Below are positions 36,301-47,483 of a stretch of 64,000 bases of DNA, one piece after another. Made by a program: the position numbers and the translations under genes. A model generated the notes under the pieces. It saw only the letters and a program-made list of their open reading frames with translations. It was not told the DNA's origin and did no database searches. Source of the DNA: Brachionus plicatilis. Taxonomy: Eukaryota > Rotifera > Eurotatoria > Ploima > Brachionidae. Positions within the stretch are counted from its first letter, which is position 1, and the number at the start of each line of letters is the position of its first letter. The stretch lies in the NCBI GenBank assembly GCA_010279815.1, contig QEOQ01000626.1, forward strand, positions 313,188 through 377,187, in the 5' to 3' direction.

Positions 36301-38027
36301 NNNNNNNNNNNNNNNNNNNNNNNNNNNNNNNTTTATAGTTCTTTTTATAAAAAAAAAAAAAAATTTTTGACTTGAATTTATTTTTTCTCATCAATTTACT
36401 TTTATGAACAAAATGGAAAACTTTTTTTTCCAATAGCTGTCCATGAAAAACATGGAAATGTAAAACTGGTGCAAAATTGTTCTCGCGCCTGACAAATACA
36501 TTATTAAAAATAGATTTAAATCAAATTTTAAATCATACTCTTCCAATAAACACTGTCATTGATCATTAACTTTTCGATTATTTTTTGATTATTTGAATCA
36601 TCGAATGTGCCAACCTCACAAAGAATGTTTTTAAGACCCTCTTTTTGTAAATTAAAATTTTCAAAAGCAATCAAAATAAAAAACAAAAAAAAATCTAATT
36701 TTTACTCGAAAAGCCGCATATTTTTTGCAGCCAAACAAGAATTTTTTCCGCAAAATACTGATGCGCAACTAGACTATGATGAAACACTTTTGTATCCAAA
36801 GGTTTACTATTCGGTCCACTCATAGTTTTCTAAATAGAACAATTTTTTTTCATCAAATTTTTTATTAATTAATAAAGCTACTTCAATATTTTGCTTAATT
36901 TCATCACAGACACTTTTTTTAGAGCGTTTGATAGCACTTCGGCCTTCTTTGTCAACAATTTTGGCATAATCGAAAGCCTTTCTCTCGTCACTTGAAATCA
37001 CCTTTTTGAGAGTTGTGACCACTTGTTCGTAGCTATGAATCTCATCATTGTACAGCATTGTGACATAATCATCATCAGCATTTCTATAAAAGTAACAATC
37101 TTTTTTCAATCTTAAACAAAGTAGAAACAAAAAGCTACCTTGGTCGCAAATTCTCCGGCAGCTCTTCTTTATTGGTGCTAATCACTTCAAAGACAAATTC
37201 CAAAAGATAGGAAAAAAGCTGCTTGGCACGCTCAACCAAATCATTTGGCAATTTGCTGTAGTAATTTTGCGGTGTATCCTCGTCAAGTGGCTGATTGATG
37301 GTTTTGGGCATGTGCAGCTCACAGCAAGGATCGGACTTCCAGGCCTCTGGGTCGCCGCAGTCACAATAGCCACCTCCGCCTGAAGTCATCATCACGTACT
37401 TGTGGTACCTGTGCTTGCTGTGACGGAAACAAATCGAACAAAGGACACAAGTGGGGTCAGTGCCGCACTCTCGACAAAAGTAAGAGGGCTCACCGCTTTT
37501 AAACACCCGGCCACACACTGTCGGCGGATCTTCCAGCTCCTTCAGCTCATTAAAGTATTTGTCACTGTCCAAACTGTTGGACAAATAGATTTCCAATGGT
37601 CTGAGAAGAATGTTGTCCGAGTCTGTTTCTATCATGTTTCTCTTGGGTATGTCCGAAGCATTGAAACAAATGGGAGCATAAATTTTCCAGTGATTGTGCA
37701 GAAAAGTTGCCAAATCTCCACTTCCAGTTTTTGATAAAAGACCCTGTAATTTCGAAATTATTAATTTAAGTTTAAATGCTTTGGTTTTTGTATTTTTTTT
37801 ATTACATTAACATGATCTGTCAGGGAGAAAAGTTGGAGAAGTCTAGAGTGTTCAGGTGTCAGTTCGAATTGGTCTTCTGTCTCGCTTATTTCGCTTTTTG
37901 CGTCCATGTGGTTCAGTTCTTCGCTAGATGAGGCCTGAGAGTCGTAGATCAATTCATTTTCGTCCATTTCAATCAGATCATTGTCAGTAAGAATTTCTTC
38001 TTCATCGTCATCCATAAAATTATCCAT
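27321..38027 (-). CDS. UBR1/UBR2-type E3 ubiquitin ligase (N-recognin)
   Basis: Recognises destabilising N-termini and ubiquitinates the substrate (N-degron pathway). I can join 21 exons in phase, about 1847 aa visible: 38027-37806, 37743-37139, 37083-36882, 36829-36706, 36640-36539, 36488-36400, (gap), 36223-36151, 36090-36003, 35953-35854, 34706-34057, 33997-33710, 33631-33532, 33466-32598, 32545-32405, 32354-32092, 29320-29027, 28964-28326, 28279-28171, 28113-27982, 27831-27520, 27462-27321. Motifs in order: acidic N-terminus; UBR box (CGRVFKSGEPSYFCRECG, DPTCVLC, SGGGGYCDCGDPEAW); ClpS-like module (MLYNDEIHSYEQV); a middle region with IEYEPEWE and WKRNGFSLLSQVYFY; winged-helix part with IHQLCISPMAHSDLV; RING (CILCQ, SCGHIMHASCW, ICPLCE); autoinhibitory C-terminal domain (CLVCGELLCSQ, CTAHAYSCG, YLDDYGETDQGLRRGNPL). 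Human UBR1/2 are about 1750 aa. At least one exon is missing in the 36264-36331 gap. Most introns are 46-78 bp; introns 9 (1147 bp) and 15 (2771 bp) are large. It shares a 266-bp upstream interval with Argonaute. Confidence 0.95.
29420..29829. mobile_element. MITE with 8-bp target duplication
   Basis: Terminal inverted repeats begin GGGTCCTACTAAAATACTGA and continue CCCCCAATTTTTTAAAATTT; the right end is the near-perfect reverse complement. The element is 410 bp and is flanked on both sides by the 8-bp word ATAAAAAA (29412-29419 and 29830-29837). An 8-bp duplication points to hAT, P or Merlin-type transposition; termini starting GGG do not decide between them. It carries no transposase. Confidence 0.85.
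30730..31119 (-). mobile_element. Copia-like LTR retrotransposon fragment
   Basis: On the minus strand a putative LTR (31119-31007, TGTCACGTAC...ACATTACA) with ATATAAAAG and AATAAA words is followed at once by TGGTAGCAGCGGTAAGGG (31006-30989), close to a primer-binding site for initiator tRNA-Met, as in Ty1/copia elements. A gag-like frame with two stops follows: MATTS, then AEVKSKLLMEFDSNVNKMRD, LQLEIAGKGYVLDSMEG. No protease, integrase or second LTR was found, so it is a 5' fragment. The outer LTR boundary is a guess. Confidence 0.6.
35145..35575. repeat. Three-copy repeat in UBR intron 9
   Basis: A unit of about 130 bp containing AATTTTACGACAGGGAAGAT and TTGACGCAATTTTTAGTCAA occurs directly at about 35150-35280, inverted and shortened at about 35285-35356 (ends ...TTTTTTTCCCTGTC), and directly again at about 35428-35570. 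The first two copies form a fold-back; the third is preceded by AGTTTGAGCAT, complementary to its own end ATGCTCAAACT. Confidence 0.8.
36264..36331. other. Assembly gap (68 N) inside UBR
   Basis: Between the exon ending ...FSILFIK (36400) and the exon starting SKYLIEKY (36223). Both junctions are phase 0, and roughly 30 residues expected from human UBR2 are absent, so at least one exon is hidden. After two introns of about 50 bp the remaining space is too small, so the true gap is probably longer than 68 bp. Confidence 0.9.
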
Positions 38028-38293
38028 CTTTTCTTATCTAAATTTCAAAATTCACAAAAATTTTATCTTATTTTCTTTTTTTTATTATTTTTTTTTAAAA
38101 AAATTATAAATTACATTATTATAATATTTTCAATCCACAAAAGTTTATAAACATAAAATATAATACATGCAAAAATATTTTCACCCAAAATTGCCAGCCA
38201 TAAATAAAAATCTTTAAATAGAAGTTTTAATAGAAATTTTTTTTAAGCTTTTCTTTTTTTTATAAAAAAGAAAAAAAATCTAGAAGTAAAACA
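38028..38293. promoter_or_regulatory. Shared upstream region of UBR and Argonaute
   Basis: Only 266 bp separate the divergent start codons. The interval is almost pure A/T with poly-T/poly-A tracts and no clear TATA box at a convincing distance from either start. It must contain both 5' UTRs and at least part of both promoters unless untranslated exons lie elsewhere. Confidence 0.55.
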
Positions 38294-41200
38294 ATGTCTG
38301 AACAAGGCGCGTGGTCAAACCGAGGCCGTGGAGGAAGAGGCCGAGGCACTGAATCGCCCAGAGGCAGGGGCTCTCAGGCCCCAAGAGGCAGAGGCGCACC
38401 GCAGCAGCCTCAAGCCACAAGGGGCAGGGGTGCACCGCAGCAGCCCCAAGCTGCACGAGGCAGAGGTAGTGCACCATTAATGTCAGCTGTTGAAGAAGAC
38501 TTTCCCAAGCTGGGCGTTTCAACGCCCACTAGGCCAGCTTGGGGAGCCAGCAAGCCTGTACCAACACAAGAGACTAAACAGGTTGTTGAAAAGACAGTGG
38601 TTGAAGAAATTCCAGCGATGCCAGAGCCAATTAAAGAGTCAGTTTGTGAAGAAGAGGAAAAGTCTGCTCAATTGGTAAAGATGGAATTTCCGCCAAAACC
38701 AGCAGCACGCGGAACAGAGGGTCGACCAATTAAGCTTAGAACTAATCACTACAGATTGGGTTTAAAAAATTCCTTTACTGTGTACCAATATGATGTGGAA
38801 ATGAAGAGAAAGTCGGCCAAAGCTGATGATGAAAAATTGATAAGCAACAAAATTTTGATGAGAAAAATGTTCCTCATTTTGCAGAGCAAATTTCCTCCTG
38901 TGTACAAAAACAAAATAGTTTATAATTTTAGTAAGAATTTGTATTCTTTGGTTAAGTTGCCTTTTGAAAAAAGTGCCACTTATGAACTAAATGTAGAAAA
39001 TGGCATTTTTCTGATTACTCTCAAACCGATCAATCAAGTGACTGTGGAGAGAAATTTTTACCAATCTTTGGAAATTCAAATATTGGATTTGATTCTGACT
39101 CATAATCTAAATTATTCTTGCATTAATGTGAATAGGTCATTTTTTAAAGAAGGCAATGACAGATTTGATCTAAACTTTGGCCTAGAGTTGTGGAAAGGAG
39201 CTTACAGTTCAGTGAGACCATCTGAATTGGGTCTAACGTGGAACGTTGATTCAGCCAATGCGGCTTTTTTTATTTGCCAAGACTTGATTGAACTAGCTAA
39301 ATACCACTACAATTGTGACATACCAAATCTGAGAAATGCCATTTTGGCAGACAAAAGAGAAGGAATTGTTGGCTATAGTTTTGTAGAAGCGTACAAAAAT
39401 CGCGAGATTAAGACAAAGACTGGAGGCTTTAGAAAAAAAATAAGGGGTTTTGGGCCTGATCCTGTCTCGCATAAATTTGAATGGAACAAGCCAGATGGCA
39501 CCAAGACTACTGTTTCTGTAGCCGACTATCTCAAGCAACACTACAATATACCACTTAGATACAGCAATTTGCCATGTATTGACTTGGGCAGAGGCAATTA
39601 TTTGCCAATGGAGCTTTGTAGTACAGAGCTTAAGAACAAGAAAAAATTAGATGAAAAAGAAACCCAAGGCATGATCAGAAGAACGGCTGTGCCCGCTCCA
39701 GACCGAATGAAGTTTATTGATCAATGGACAAAGAATTCGAACATAAATCAAGATCCTGTTCTGAAAGAATACAATATTGATGTCAATTTGAGAATGGTTG
39801 AGGTTGATGGTAGAGTGCTTGAACCACCTGATGTCCAGTATAAAACTCAAAAAATAAACTCAAAAAATATCGGAGAAAAAGGTCAATGGGACCATAGGAA
39901 TTCAAAATTTTATCAGTCTATTAAAATTGAAAAATGGATAGTTTTAAATTTTGCGTTTAGAGTAAAAAATGATGCATTAGATACTTTTATTAATGCATTG
40001 CTTGATATTGGGGAAAAGCATGGTATTTTTATGGCTGATCCACTCGATGTAATCAATGAAACAAGAAGAATGGATGACAATATGACTAAAAATATTGTCA
40101 CTAAAATTATGGACAAGTACAAGGGCATTCAATTGATTGTGGTCATTTTTGGTGGAACTACTAATGCCTACAAGATAATCAAGACTCAGGGAGACCTGAT
40201 CAATGGAATTGCAACTCAAGGAGTTGAAGACAAAAATGTCAATCGAATCAGTGATCAAACTATTTCAAATATTCTACTCAAAATAAACTGCAAAGTCGGT
40301 GGAACTAATTTTGTTTTGTCCAGAGAAAATAGATTGTACTTTTTTTATTTTAATTAATTTTTTATTTAAAAAATTTAATTTTTAATTTTTAAATTTAAAG
40401 ATTTGGAAAGTACATTCAGCTTCTTTTCGATGGTCCTTTAATGATATTTGGAGCAGATGTGACACATCCAGCTCCTGGCGAAGCTTCGGATTCAATCGCT
40501 GCGGTGGTTGGCTCTTTGGACAAAGAGTGCTGTTATTATGGTACTCTAATTTAAATAATAAAATAAATTTTGAAATATTTTTATTTAAAATATTTTCTGT
40601 TTTTAGCTGCTCGTTTGTACGCACAGAAATCTAAAAAAGGCCAAGCTTATGAAATGATTCACAATTTGGACGAAATGTTTTTTGATTTATTGAGAACTCA
40701 TGCTAGTCTTAATCAAAATAGATTTCCGAAAAAAATTGTTTTCTATCGGGATGGAGTGTCTGAGGGACAATTTTCACTAGTAAAATTCAATTAATTAATT
40801 GGGCTTTCAATAATTTTTTCTTTAACTAATTAATTCAATTAAATAACTTTTTATTATTTATTTTTATTTAGGTTCTTAGACATGAAATAAATAAAATGAG
40901 AGAAGCTTGCATGAAAATAAGTCCTTCTTACAAACCAGGAATTACATTTGTAGTAGTTCAAAAACGTCACCATACAAGATTGTTTCCGGTAGATCCAAGA
41001 GATGAAGTAATTAATTTTTTTTGGATTTTTTTTCATTATTTATAAATAATGAATATAAATAAAGAATGGACGGTCAAAAAATGTTCCTCCAGGTACTGTA
41101 GTTGACAAGGACATAGTCACCAAGGACATGTTTGACTTCTTTTTGTGTTCACACATGGGAATTCAAGTATTTTTAAATTAGAGTTGATATTGATAGATTA

Positions 41201-41537
41201 TGATCTTTGATTTAGGGCACTAGTCGACCATGTAGATATTTTTTGTTACATGATGACAATGCATTTTCAATGAATCAACTTCAAGTTTTGTCACATTATT
41301 TGTGTCATGTTTACGCGAGATGTCCGCGAAGTGTTTCGTATCCTGCATCTGCATACTATTCACATTTGGCTGCATTTAGGGGTCGAGATTACATAAGACG
41401 ACCGCTAGATATTCCTAAGTAATATTTAAAAAATTTAATTTTTAAAAATTCTAAATTTTGTTAATAATAGTACGGGAATTATCAGTCAAAAAATAAACAT
41501 TCACGACAACATCAAAAACAAGATGTTCTTTATCTAG
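38294..41537 (+). CDS. Argonaute (AGO clade), slicer residues present
   Basis: Binds small RNAs and silences complementary RNA. Seven exons, 953 aa: 38294-40335, 40401-40540, 40607-40779, 40872-41006, 41065-41166, 41216-41418, 41471-41537; all junctions are in phase. Residues about 9-60 form an RG-rich region ([24 protein letters not shown] twice), a likely arginine-methylation or Tudor-binding tail. The N domain, PAZ (ending near [17 protein letters not shown]) and MID follow. The PIWI domain has all four catalytic positions: FGADVTHP (Asp), AYEMI (Glu), [11 protein letters not shown] (Asp) and [10 protein letters not shown] (His). It also has [12 protein letters not shown] and C-terminal KNKMFFI (AGO proteins usually end in MYFA/MFFV). 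The catalytic set is compatible with slicing. AGO rather than PIWI clade follows from the PIWI-domain motifs and C-terminus. The large first exon (2042 bp) covers two thirds of the protein; later introns are 49-92 bp. Confidence 0.95.
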
Positions 41538-43855
41538 TCAAAACTAAGCTAATAAATTTTTATTAATTAACTGTTTTAAAAGATTTTGAAAAAATAAATA
41601 CTAACATTGAAATTTTCAATAATAAATCAATTGTAATTAAAACCAAACATTATATGATTGCGCATGAAATTTTTTATCTATAATTTGAGTTTTTAATTTT
41701 AATATTTTAATGAAATCTAATCTAAATCTTTAAAAAATAGATTAAAATGAAAAATTTTTTCAAAAAATTACATTTTAAAAGCAGATAAATTTTTTGAATA
41801 CCTCTAAATTTTACTATTAGACATTTTTATTTTGTTCATTTGTTTATCTGTTTACAGCTTACAGTACTGTTTTGAGAGAAGTATTTCTTTTCATCATCTA
41901 AATATTTTTTTTCAGCTTTTTTTTTTTTCAGAAAAATTATTCTATGTCACCAGAAAAAAAAATAAAAAATGTGAAGAATACAATGGCAAAAAAAAATTCT
42001 TTTCTGGTCTTCCTCTTTTTTTCTTTTGCTGGTTGACAAATTTCATTTTCATTAACCATTACTGGAATTTTTTGAGAAGCTTGGTTAGGTTTAATTGTGT
42101 TCATTGCGTTTTCATTCCGAGAAATAGGTCCAAGAGTTGCTGGTTTTGGATTTAGTATGATTGCGTCTTGATTCACAGCAAAATCTTCATTGTTTTCACT
42201 TGGCTGACGTTGTAATGTAAGCCTAGTTTTTGATGCTTAACTTTTTTTACGTTTTTGTCATATTGGTGATTATTTTGTTTGGCAGAGATTTACCCTACCG
42301 CTATGCTATATTTACAAAAGAAGTTTTTTAGCCAGAATTTACAAGTACAACTACTTGTCACTCATTTTTATCGATTTCAATTCTCCAAACTGTTGTTATC
42401 TTTTTTAAATAGATTAAATTTTTTATAGGTGATAATTAAATGATCTTGCTGTGGAAAAAAAAATAACATTAAGAAAAATAATTAGAATTTGAGTGAATAA
42501 ATTTTCTGGTAAAAAAATATTTTTGCTCGGAAAAAATAAATTAAAAGTAAGAAAAAATAATTAGAATATAAATAAATAAATTAACTGATAGAACATAATT
42601 TTGCTGAAAAAAAAATTAGCTGAAGAAAGAAATATAGGCCCTGCTTTGACACAAAAATCGAAAATGTAAAAATAAAATGAAAAAATTGAAAAAAAAATAA
42701 AAAGTAAAATAAATTAAAATAAAATGTAATTAATTAATTTATTTTTTTATCTGTAAGTATCAAAAGGTGCCACATGTTTAAGTACAGTTCAAGAAAGAAA
42801 TAAATAAATAAAAGAAATTGCTATTTTCTTTGAAAGAATTCTCTAAAGTTAACTTCTTTACTTTCAAAAACCTTTCAAAGTGCTCAATATAAATAATTTT
42901 TATTAATTTAATAAGAATAAGAATAAGCTACAGCAAGCAGACTTGCGGATACGACTTAATTAGGAAGCCGTCCATGGTAATTGCGTTACAGTGATCATAG
43001 AAAATTGTTTGGTTAATGGCTATCTTGGACACTTGGAGTGGAGACGGTGCTGCAATTTTTTGACTTTTATTTCAAAAAAATTTTAAAATGAGAATTTTAC
43101 TCAATTTTCATATAAAAACTTTGTTTACTCAACTCTTCTCGGTGAAATTTTGTTTTTTCTGTGCTAAAACCAGAAAAAACTCTTTCCGAGGAAGTACTCG
43201 TTGCCGGTACGCTTGCTTAATTTCTGAAAATTTCAAATATAATCAGCTATTTTCTTTTATTTTCTTCCCAAAATTCCAAACCATTTTAATGTTTTAGTTT
43301 CATCATATAAAAATGATTTTTTTTGTAACATTTTTCTGAAATAAATCAAGTTTAAAAAAGTATATTAAAATAAATAAAGCTAATAAAGAATTCCAAAACT
43401 TAAGTATTATCTGAATTTCTAATTTTGACTTGAAATTCGTAAATTGCGTCCTTTGAAACCCTAAATTTCATTTTTTTTTTGGGAGGCTTACAAAAAAAAA
43501 TTTTATACCTAGGGGTCTAAAAATAACTAATCCTTTAGAAAGTTGTAGTTCTTTCATACCCAAGTATTCATTCATAAAATTTAAATATTTTTTAAAATTT
43601 TATATATTCTGAAAGAATATAAATTTATCTAGTAACATAAATTTATTTAGTTCCAGTGATCACCTAAGACTTACTTTTTTAACAAATCTATGGTTTTGCT
43701 TTTTTGAATTTTAGCTCTATTTTATGTAATTACATATTATTTTAAATTAAAAATTTTTTACTGAACTTTTGGATAATTATTATTTTTTCACGAAATAAAT
43801 TTAAAAAAAATTAACAAAAATAAAAAATTAGATAAAAAAGCTATAGATTTTTATT
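41538..43855. other. Intergenic between Argonaute and SGPP
   Basis: No supported gene apart from the uncertain open frame at 41937-42233. The two genes converge here, so both 3' UTRs must lie inside. A repeat-like word GGTGCCACATGTTTAAGTAC occurs near 42770, related to the 3' end of the jockey-like LINE. A small minus-strand frame near 42980 (TMDGFLIKSYPQVCLL) is too short to assign. Confidence 0.55.
41937..42233 (-). CDS. Unassigned open frame, possible exon
   Basis: Minus-strand frame without its own ATG, reading TRLTLQRQPSENNEDFAVNQ, then DAIILNPKPATLGPISRNEN, ending in a basic EKKRKTRK before a low-complexity FFF run. The first 80 residues have ordinary amino-acid composition, unlike AT noise. 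Phe-rich residues after KTRK are probably intron. No family recognised; it could be an exon of an unassembled gene or a pseudogene. Confidence 0.35.
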   Translation of the reverse strand, partial: SKTRLTLQRQPSENNEDFAVNQDAIILNPKPATLGPISRNENAMNTIKPNQASQKIPVMVNENEICQPAKEKKRKTRKEFFFAIVFFTFFIFFSGDIE

Positions 43856-45034
43856 TTAAATCAAGTTAAAATAGCTAAATATTAAAAAGGCATTGAAAAC
43901 CGATGAAAAGCTAATACTTGCATAGACAAAAAAATTATATGCTATTTCAATTTTGTAATTATTTTTAATTATTTCCTTTATACCTGATCTGGTAGTGTTA
44001 TCGCTCAAATTCAAACATTTTCTAAGACCCAAATAAAATAATTCCTTGCACAATAGTCTAATACCAACTAGTAACAATAGGCCGATAAAAGTTCTTAATA
44101 GCACCAAGCTAATTAAAGACAACTCATTAATTTCTCTATTATTAAACTTTAATTTTCCAACACTTTCTATCTGCAGTGCTGCTTTACAAGTCATTCCAAA
44201 TGACAACCCAGTGCCTACGCCCATGATCAAAAAAGTGTCCGCTCTTGCCGAACTCCACCGCTTTTTGTTTGGATACACAAAACAAACCAGCAGAAAAAGC
44301 GACGAAAACACAGCTCCACCAACAAAGCTGTCATGTATCAAATTGTATACTGAACTTGAGAAGTAGATAAAAATCCTATTGATTGCATATGCCAACACAA
44401 GACCACCACATATGTCCAGATATGTATGCATACCAAGGTAAATTCTGGACAGGCAGACCAGAAAAATGAGTACATATGATAACAGGCTTATTGTCCAGCG
44501 CAATGTGATGGTTTCTTCCTGGGGCAGTGTTCTGAATACAAGGGTCAAAAGAGTCCATGAAATTGTGAAAACTGCCATTGCATGGGTGGACGGAAAGCCA
44601 TATTCATGCAAGTATCTGTCTTCAATTTTGGCTACAGGAGGCGAACTAGGTCTGGGCATTTTTAGAATGTCTTTTAGAGCCTGGCCAATATACATGGATA
44701 TTGCCCATGCCATACATGTCAGTATCATTACTTTGTCATCATAATTCCATGTAACAAATGGAAGAAATGATATGTAGAACACTTCATTGCCAATGTTTGT
44801 AATGAACAAAAAAAACCAATAATAAAAATAATTTCCCACCAAGTACAGACACTTGGTATTGTCCAAATGATTAACTGATTTCACATGTTTTAAGCTAGTT
44901 GATTTAAATTTGTCTTGTTGATTGCACTCTTCGTTCGAGATCACGTCTATTAGGCTCAAGCTAAAATGGTTTTGGGTCTTGGTGACTAAATGGGGGTCGT
45001 TTAAAAAATTGACTAAATTGATTAGTTTCTGCAT
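43856..45034 (-). CDS. Sphingosine-1-phosphate phosphatase (PAP2 family)
   Basis: Intronless frame of 392 aa from the ATG at 45034. Dephosphorylates sphingosine-1-phosphate in the endoplasmic reticulum membrane. The three PAP2 phosphatase motifs are present: KDILKMPRP (C1, K-x6-RP), GFPSTHAM (C2, catalytic His) and SRIYLGMHTYLD (C3, SR-x5-H-x3-D). Multiple hydrophobic segments span roughly residues 70-385. Length and motif wording match SGPP1/SGPP2 (399-441 aa in human) rather than lipid phosphate phosphatases. The lack of introns contrasts with most genes in the window, though its identity and open frame give no sign of a decayed retrocopy. Converges with Argonaute. Confidence 0.9.
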   Translation of the reverse strand: MQKLINLVNFLNDPHLVTKTQNHFSLSLIDVISNEECNQQDKFKSTSLKHVKSVNHLDNTKCLYLVGNYFYYWFFLFITNIGNEVFYISFLPFVTWNYDDKVMILTCMAWAISMYIGQALKDILKMPRPSSPPVAKIEDRYLHEYGFPSTHAMAVFTISWTLLTLVFRTLPQEETITLRWTISLLSYVLIFLVCLSRIYLGMHTYLDICGGLVLAYAINRIFIYFSSSVYNLIHDSFVGGAVFSSLFLLVCFVYPNKKRWSSARADTFLIMGVGTGLSFGMTCKAALQIESVGKLKFNNREINELSLISLVLLRTFIGLLLLVGIRLLCKELFYLGLRKCLNLSDNTTRSGIKEIIKNNYKIEIAYNFFVYASISFSSVFNAFLIFSYFNLI

Positions 45035-46615
45035 TATTGAGAACCAAAACAGAAAAAAAAATTACTAAAATTATAAAATTTTGTTTCTATAACAAAAATT
45101 AGCATTAAGGCCTGATTTAGAGTTGCAACAACTATCGTAAATAATTTCATAAAATGAGTTCTAAAATTCTAAAGTCCATGAATAATAGACTCTTGTTTGC
45201 GTTAAGGCTTGCGTGAAAAATTTTAATTTCAAATTAGGCATTAATTTTCTTTTGAAATTATAATTTTGAGTAGCACATAAAAAGAAAATGACTATTTTGT
45301 TCTACTAGAGAGTTGATTATTAAATTTTTTTTTTCGAATAAAAACAATAAATAGTTAAATGGTAAAATTATGAAAATCGAATTATTTTTTGTTATTTTAG
45401 TTTTAGTTTTTGACCTATTAATCCAAACTTTTGAATTATTTACATGCGCATCTTGTAGATACTAAATTGTAAGTAATTAGAGCTTAAAAATCTATGCCTT
45501 TGAACCAAAGTTTTGGTAGAAATAAAAAAAAAAAAAAATTTATGAAAAAATTTCAAATTTTTTTTATTTTTTTATGATGTTTTTTGAAAAATAAAGCAAT
45601 AAAAAAAATTGTATTTTATTGAAAAAAGAATCAAATTGAGAGAAGGTTTGATACCAAGAAAAAAATTATGAAATAAATTTTATGACAGCTATTTAAAAAT
45701 GGTAAAATTAATAAAATTTGAAATTTAAATTGACTCAACAATAATTGTTTACAAAAAAATTTATTTTCGGACAAAGTAAAATAATTTTTTCTAAAAATTT
45801 TTTTTAAAAAATTTTTTTAAATCCTATTTAATAAATTCAATTTATGTAGATTTAAATATATCTTAATACAATCATTTTTTTTTCATTCTCTAGAACAAAT
45901 TTAAAAAAAATTTTAATTGCTTACAATTTTCTACTAAAATTGTTGTTGAATACTTAATTATCATTATTTGAATGCTAATTCAAAATAAATAATTAGATTT
46001 AAAATCAGTTCTTTGAGTGTCGAGAAATTTTGAATTTTATCAAAGTAAAAAATGAAAAAAATTATTTTATCAAATGATTTGAATGGAGCTCTTCTTTATT
46101 TTACTGAAAAACAAATTTCAAAATTTTTTGATGACATAAAGAATGCAGATTTAATATACAAACTTACTTATTCAAGTATACAAGAAAAAATTTTCGAAAA
46201 TATTTTTTAAAAGTTGTCTTTTTTAAGTAAAAAAAAAATTATCAAATTAAATGTTCTTTTCATCAAGGATCAGTTTTAGAATCTCTTCTGTAATTTAATT
46301 TTTTAAATTTCAAAAATTTAGTTTCCGAGTTCAAAGCCTTAAAGTGCTAGATAATTTTAATAATGTGTTAATTTTGGTAAAAGAACATGAAAAATAATTT
46401 CTTATAATTTGTAAGTAAATATAATGAAAAAAGAAAATTTGCGTCAATTTACTTAAATTTCGTTTTTTAATGTTGAAAAAATTTATTCTACCAAGTTTTC
46501 TTTTTTAATATCATAAAAAAACGAGAGAAAAAAAAAGTGGTTTTAAAAAATACTTTTTTTTAACTTTTTTTCACCATTAAAAAAAATAAACTTACGTTAA
46601 TTAAATTTATTTGTA
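45035..46615. other. Intergenic, nothing recognised
   Basis: Highly A/T-rich, with many homopolymer runs and no open frame or repeat structure that I can support. The SGPP promoter should lie at its left end. Confidence 0.6.
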
Positions 46616-47357
46616 GTTGTACTTGAAGCCCAATATCTCAGGATCGAAATAAATTTATGATATCGAAGACCCTTCGATAGTTAGCTAAGAAGCTAAAGAA
46701 TATAACTCAATAGTCGATTTGACTTATTATAGTTAATAAAGTTTAATGATTTTTTTTTGAAATTTTTAAAAAAAGTTAATGATTTTAAGTCATCAAGTCT
46801 CAATTTTTTTCTTTTTTGCTTTTAACTTTATCTCAGACTATCGAGGATTCTAATTTTAGTGTTTAAAATTTTTAATTTTAAATTTTTTTATTTCAAACTA
46901 TTAAAAATGAACAATAAAATAAGCTTTAACAAATCTAAATGTGAGAAATTCTTGATACGTTTTGTCAGGCTGCCCATTGATCAAAGAAAAAAACTAAAAA
47001 TTCTAAATGAATTGTTTAATCAATTATTTTAAAGTAATCGATGTATTTTTAATTATGCATTTTGAAAAAGCTTGGTAATATTTTTTGCAACAATATGGAT
47101 AGTGTTTGATATCGACATCGATTAGTTTAAAGTAACCAAGTAAAAATGAAAAAATTGAGACTTGATGACATAAACAAACCGAACCTCTATGTGCTAAAAT
47201 AGGGTATTTTAGGTTTTTCACTTGTATGAACTTTCAAATATATAAAAAAGTCAAATCGACTATTAAGTTATATTCTTTAGCTCTTTAGCTAACTATCGAA
47301 GGGTCTTCGATATCATAAATTTATTTCGATCCTGAGATATCGGGCTTCAAGTACAAC
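46616..47357. mobile_element. Non-autonomous fold-back element, 742 bp
   Basis: Arms of about 115 bp: left 46616-46732 starts GTTGTACTTGAAGCCCAATA and includes GATATCGAAGACCCTTCGAT; right 47249-47357 is its reverse complement, ending GGGCTTCAAGTACAAC. A second, more diverged pair lies inside (CATCAAGTCTCAATTTTTTT near 46790 against its complement near 47148). The small frame at 47221-47024 has no recognisable product. No clear target duplication. Confidence 0.75.
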
Positions 47358-47483
47358 ATACTTTTAAAAGTGTCTAACTTTGCCTGTTATTTTCCAAAGA
47401 AACGGAACTTTCAAAAATTATGAAACTTGGTGATCTTATGTATATGGTCTTTTTAAGGAATAATTGTTTCAGAACACTAAAAA

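Noticed and set aside
37402..37734. 110-codon plus-strand frame over the UBR box exon
   Set aside because: Antisense shadow of the clearly coding UBR exon, which splices in phase and has the zinc-binding motifs.
41832..42155. 107-codon plus-strand frame
   Set aside because: Phe-rich shadow opposite a more protein-like minus-strand frame.
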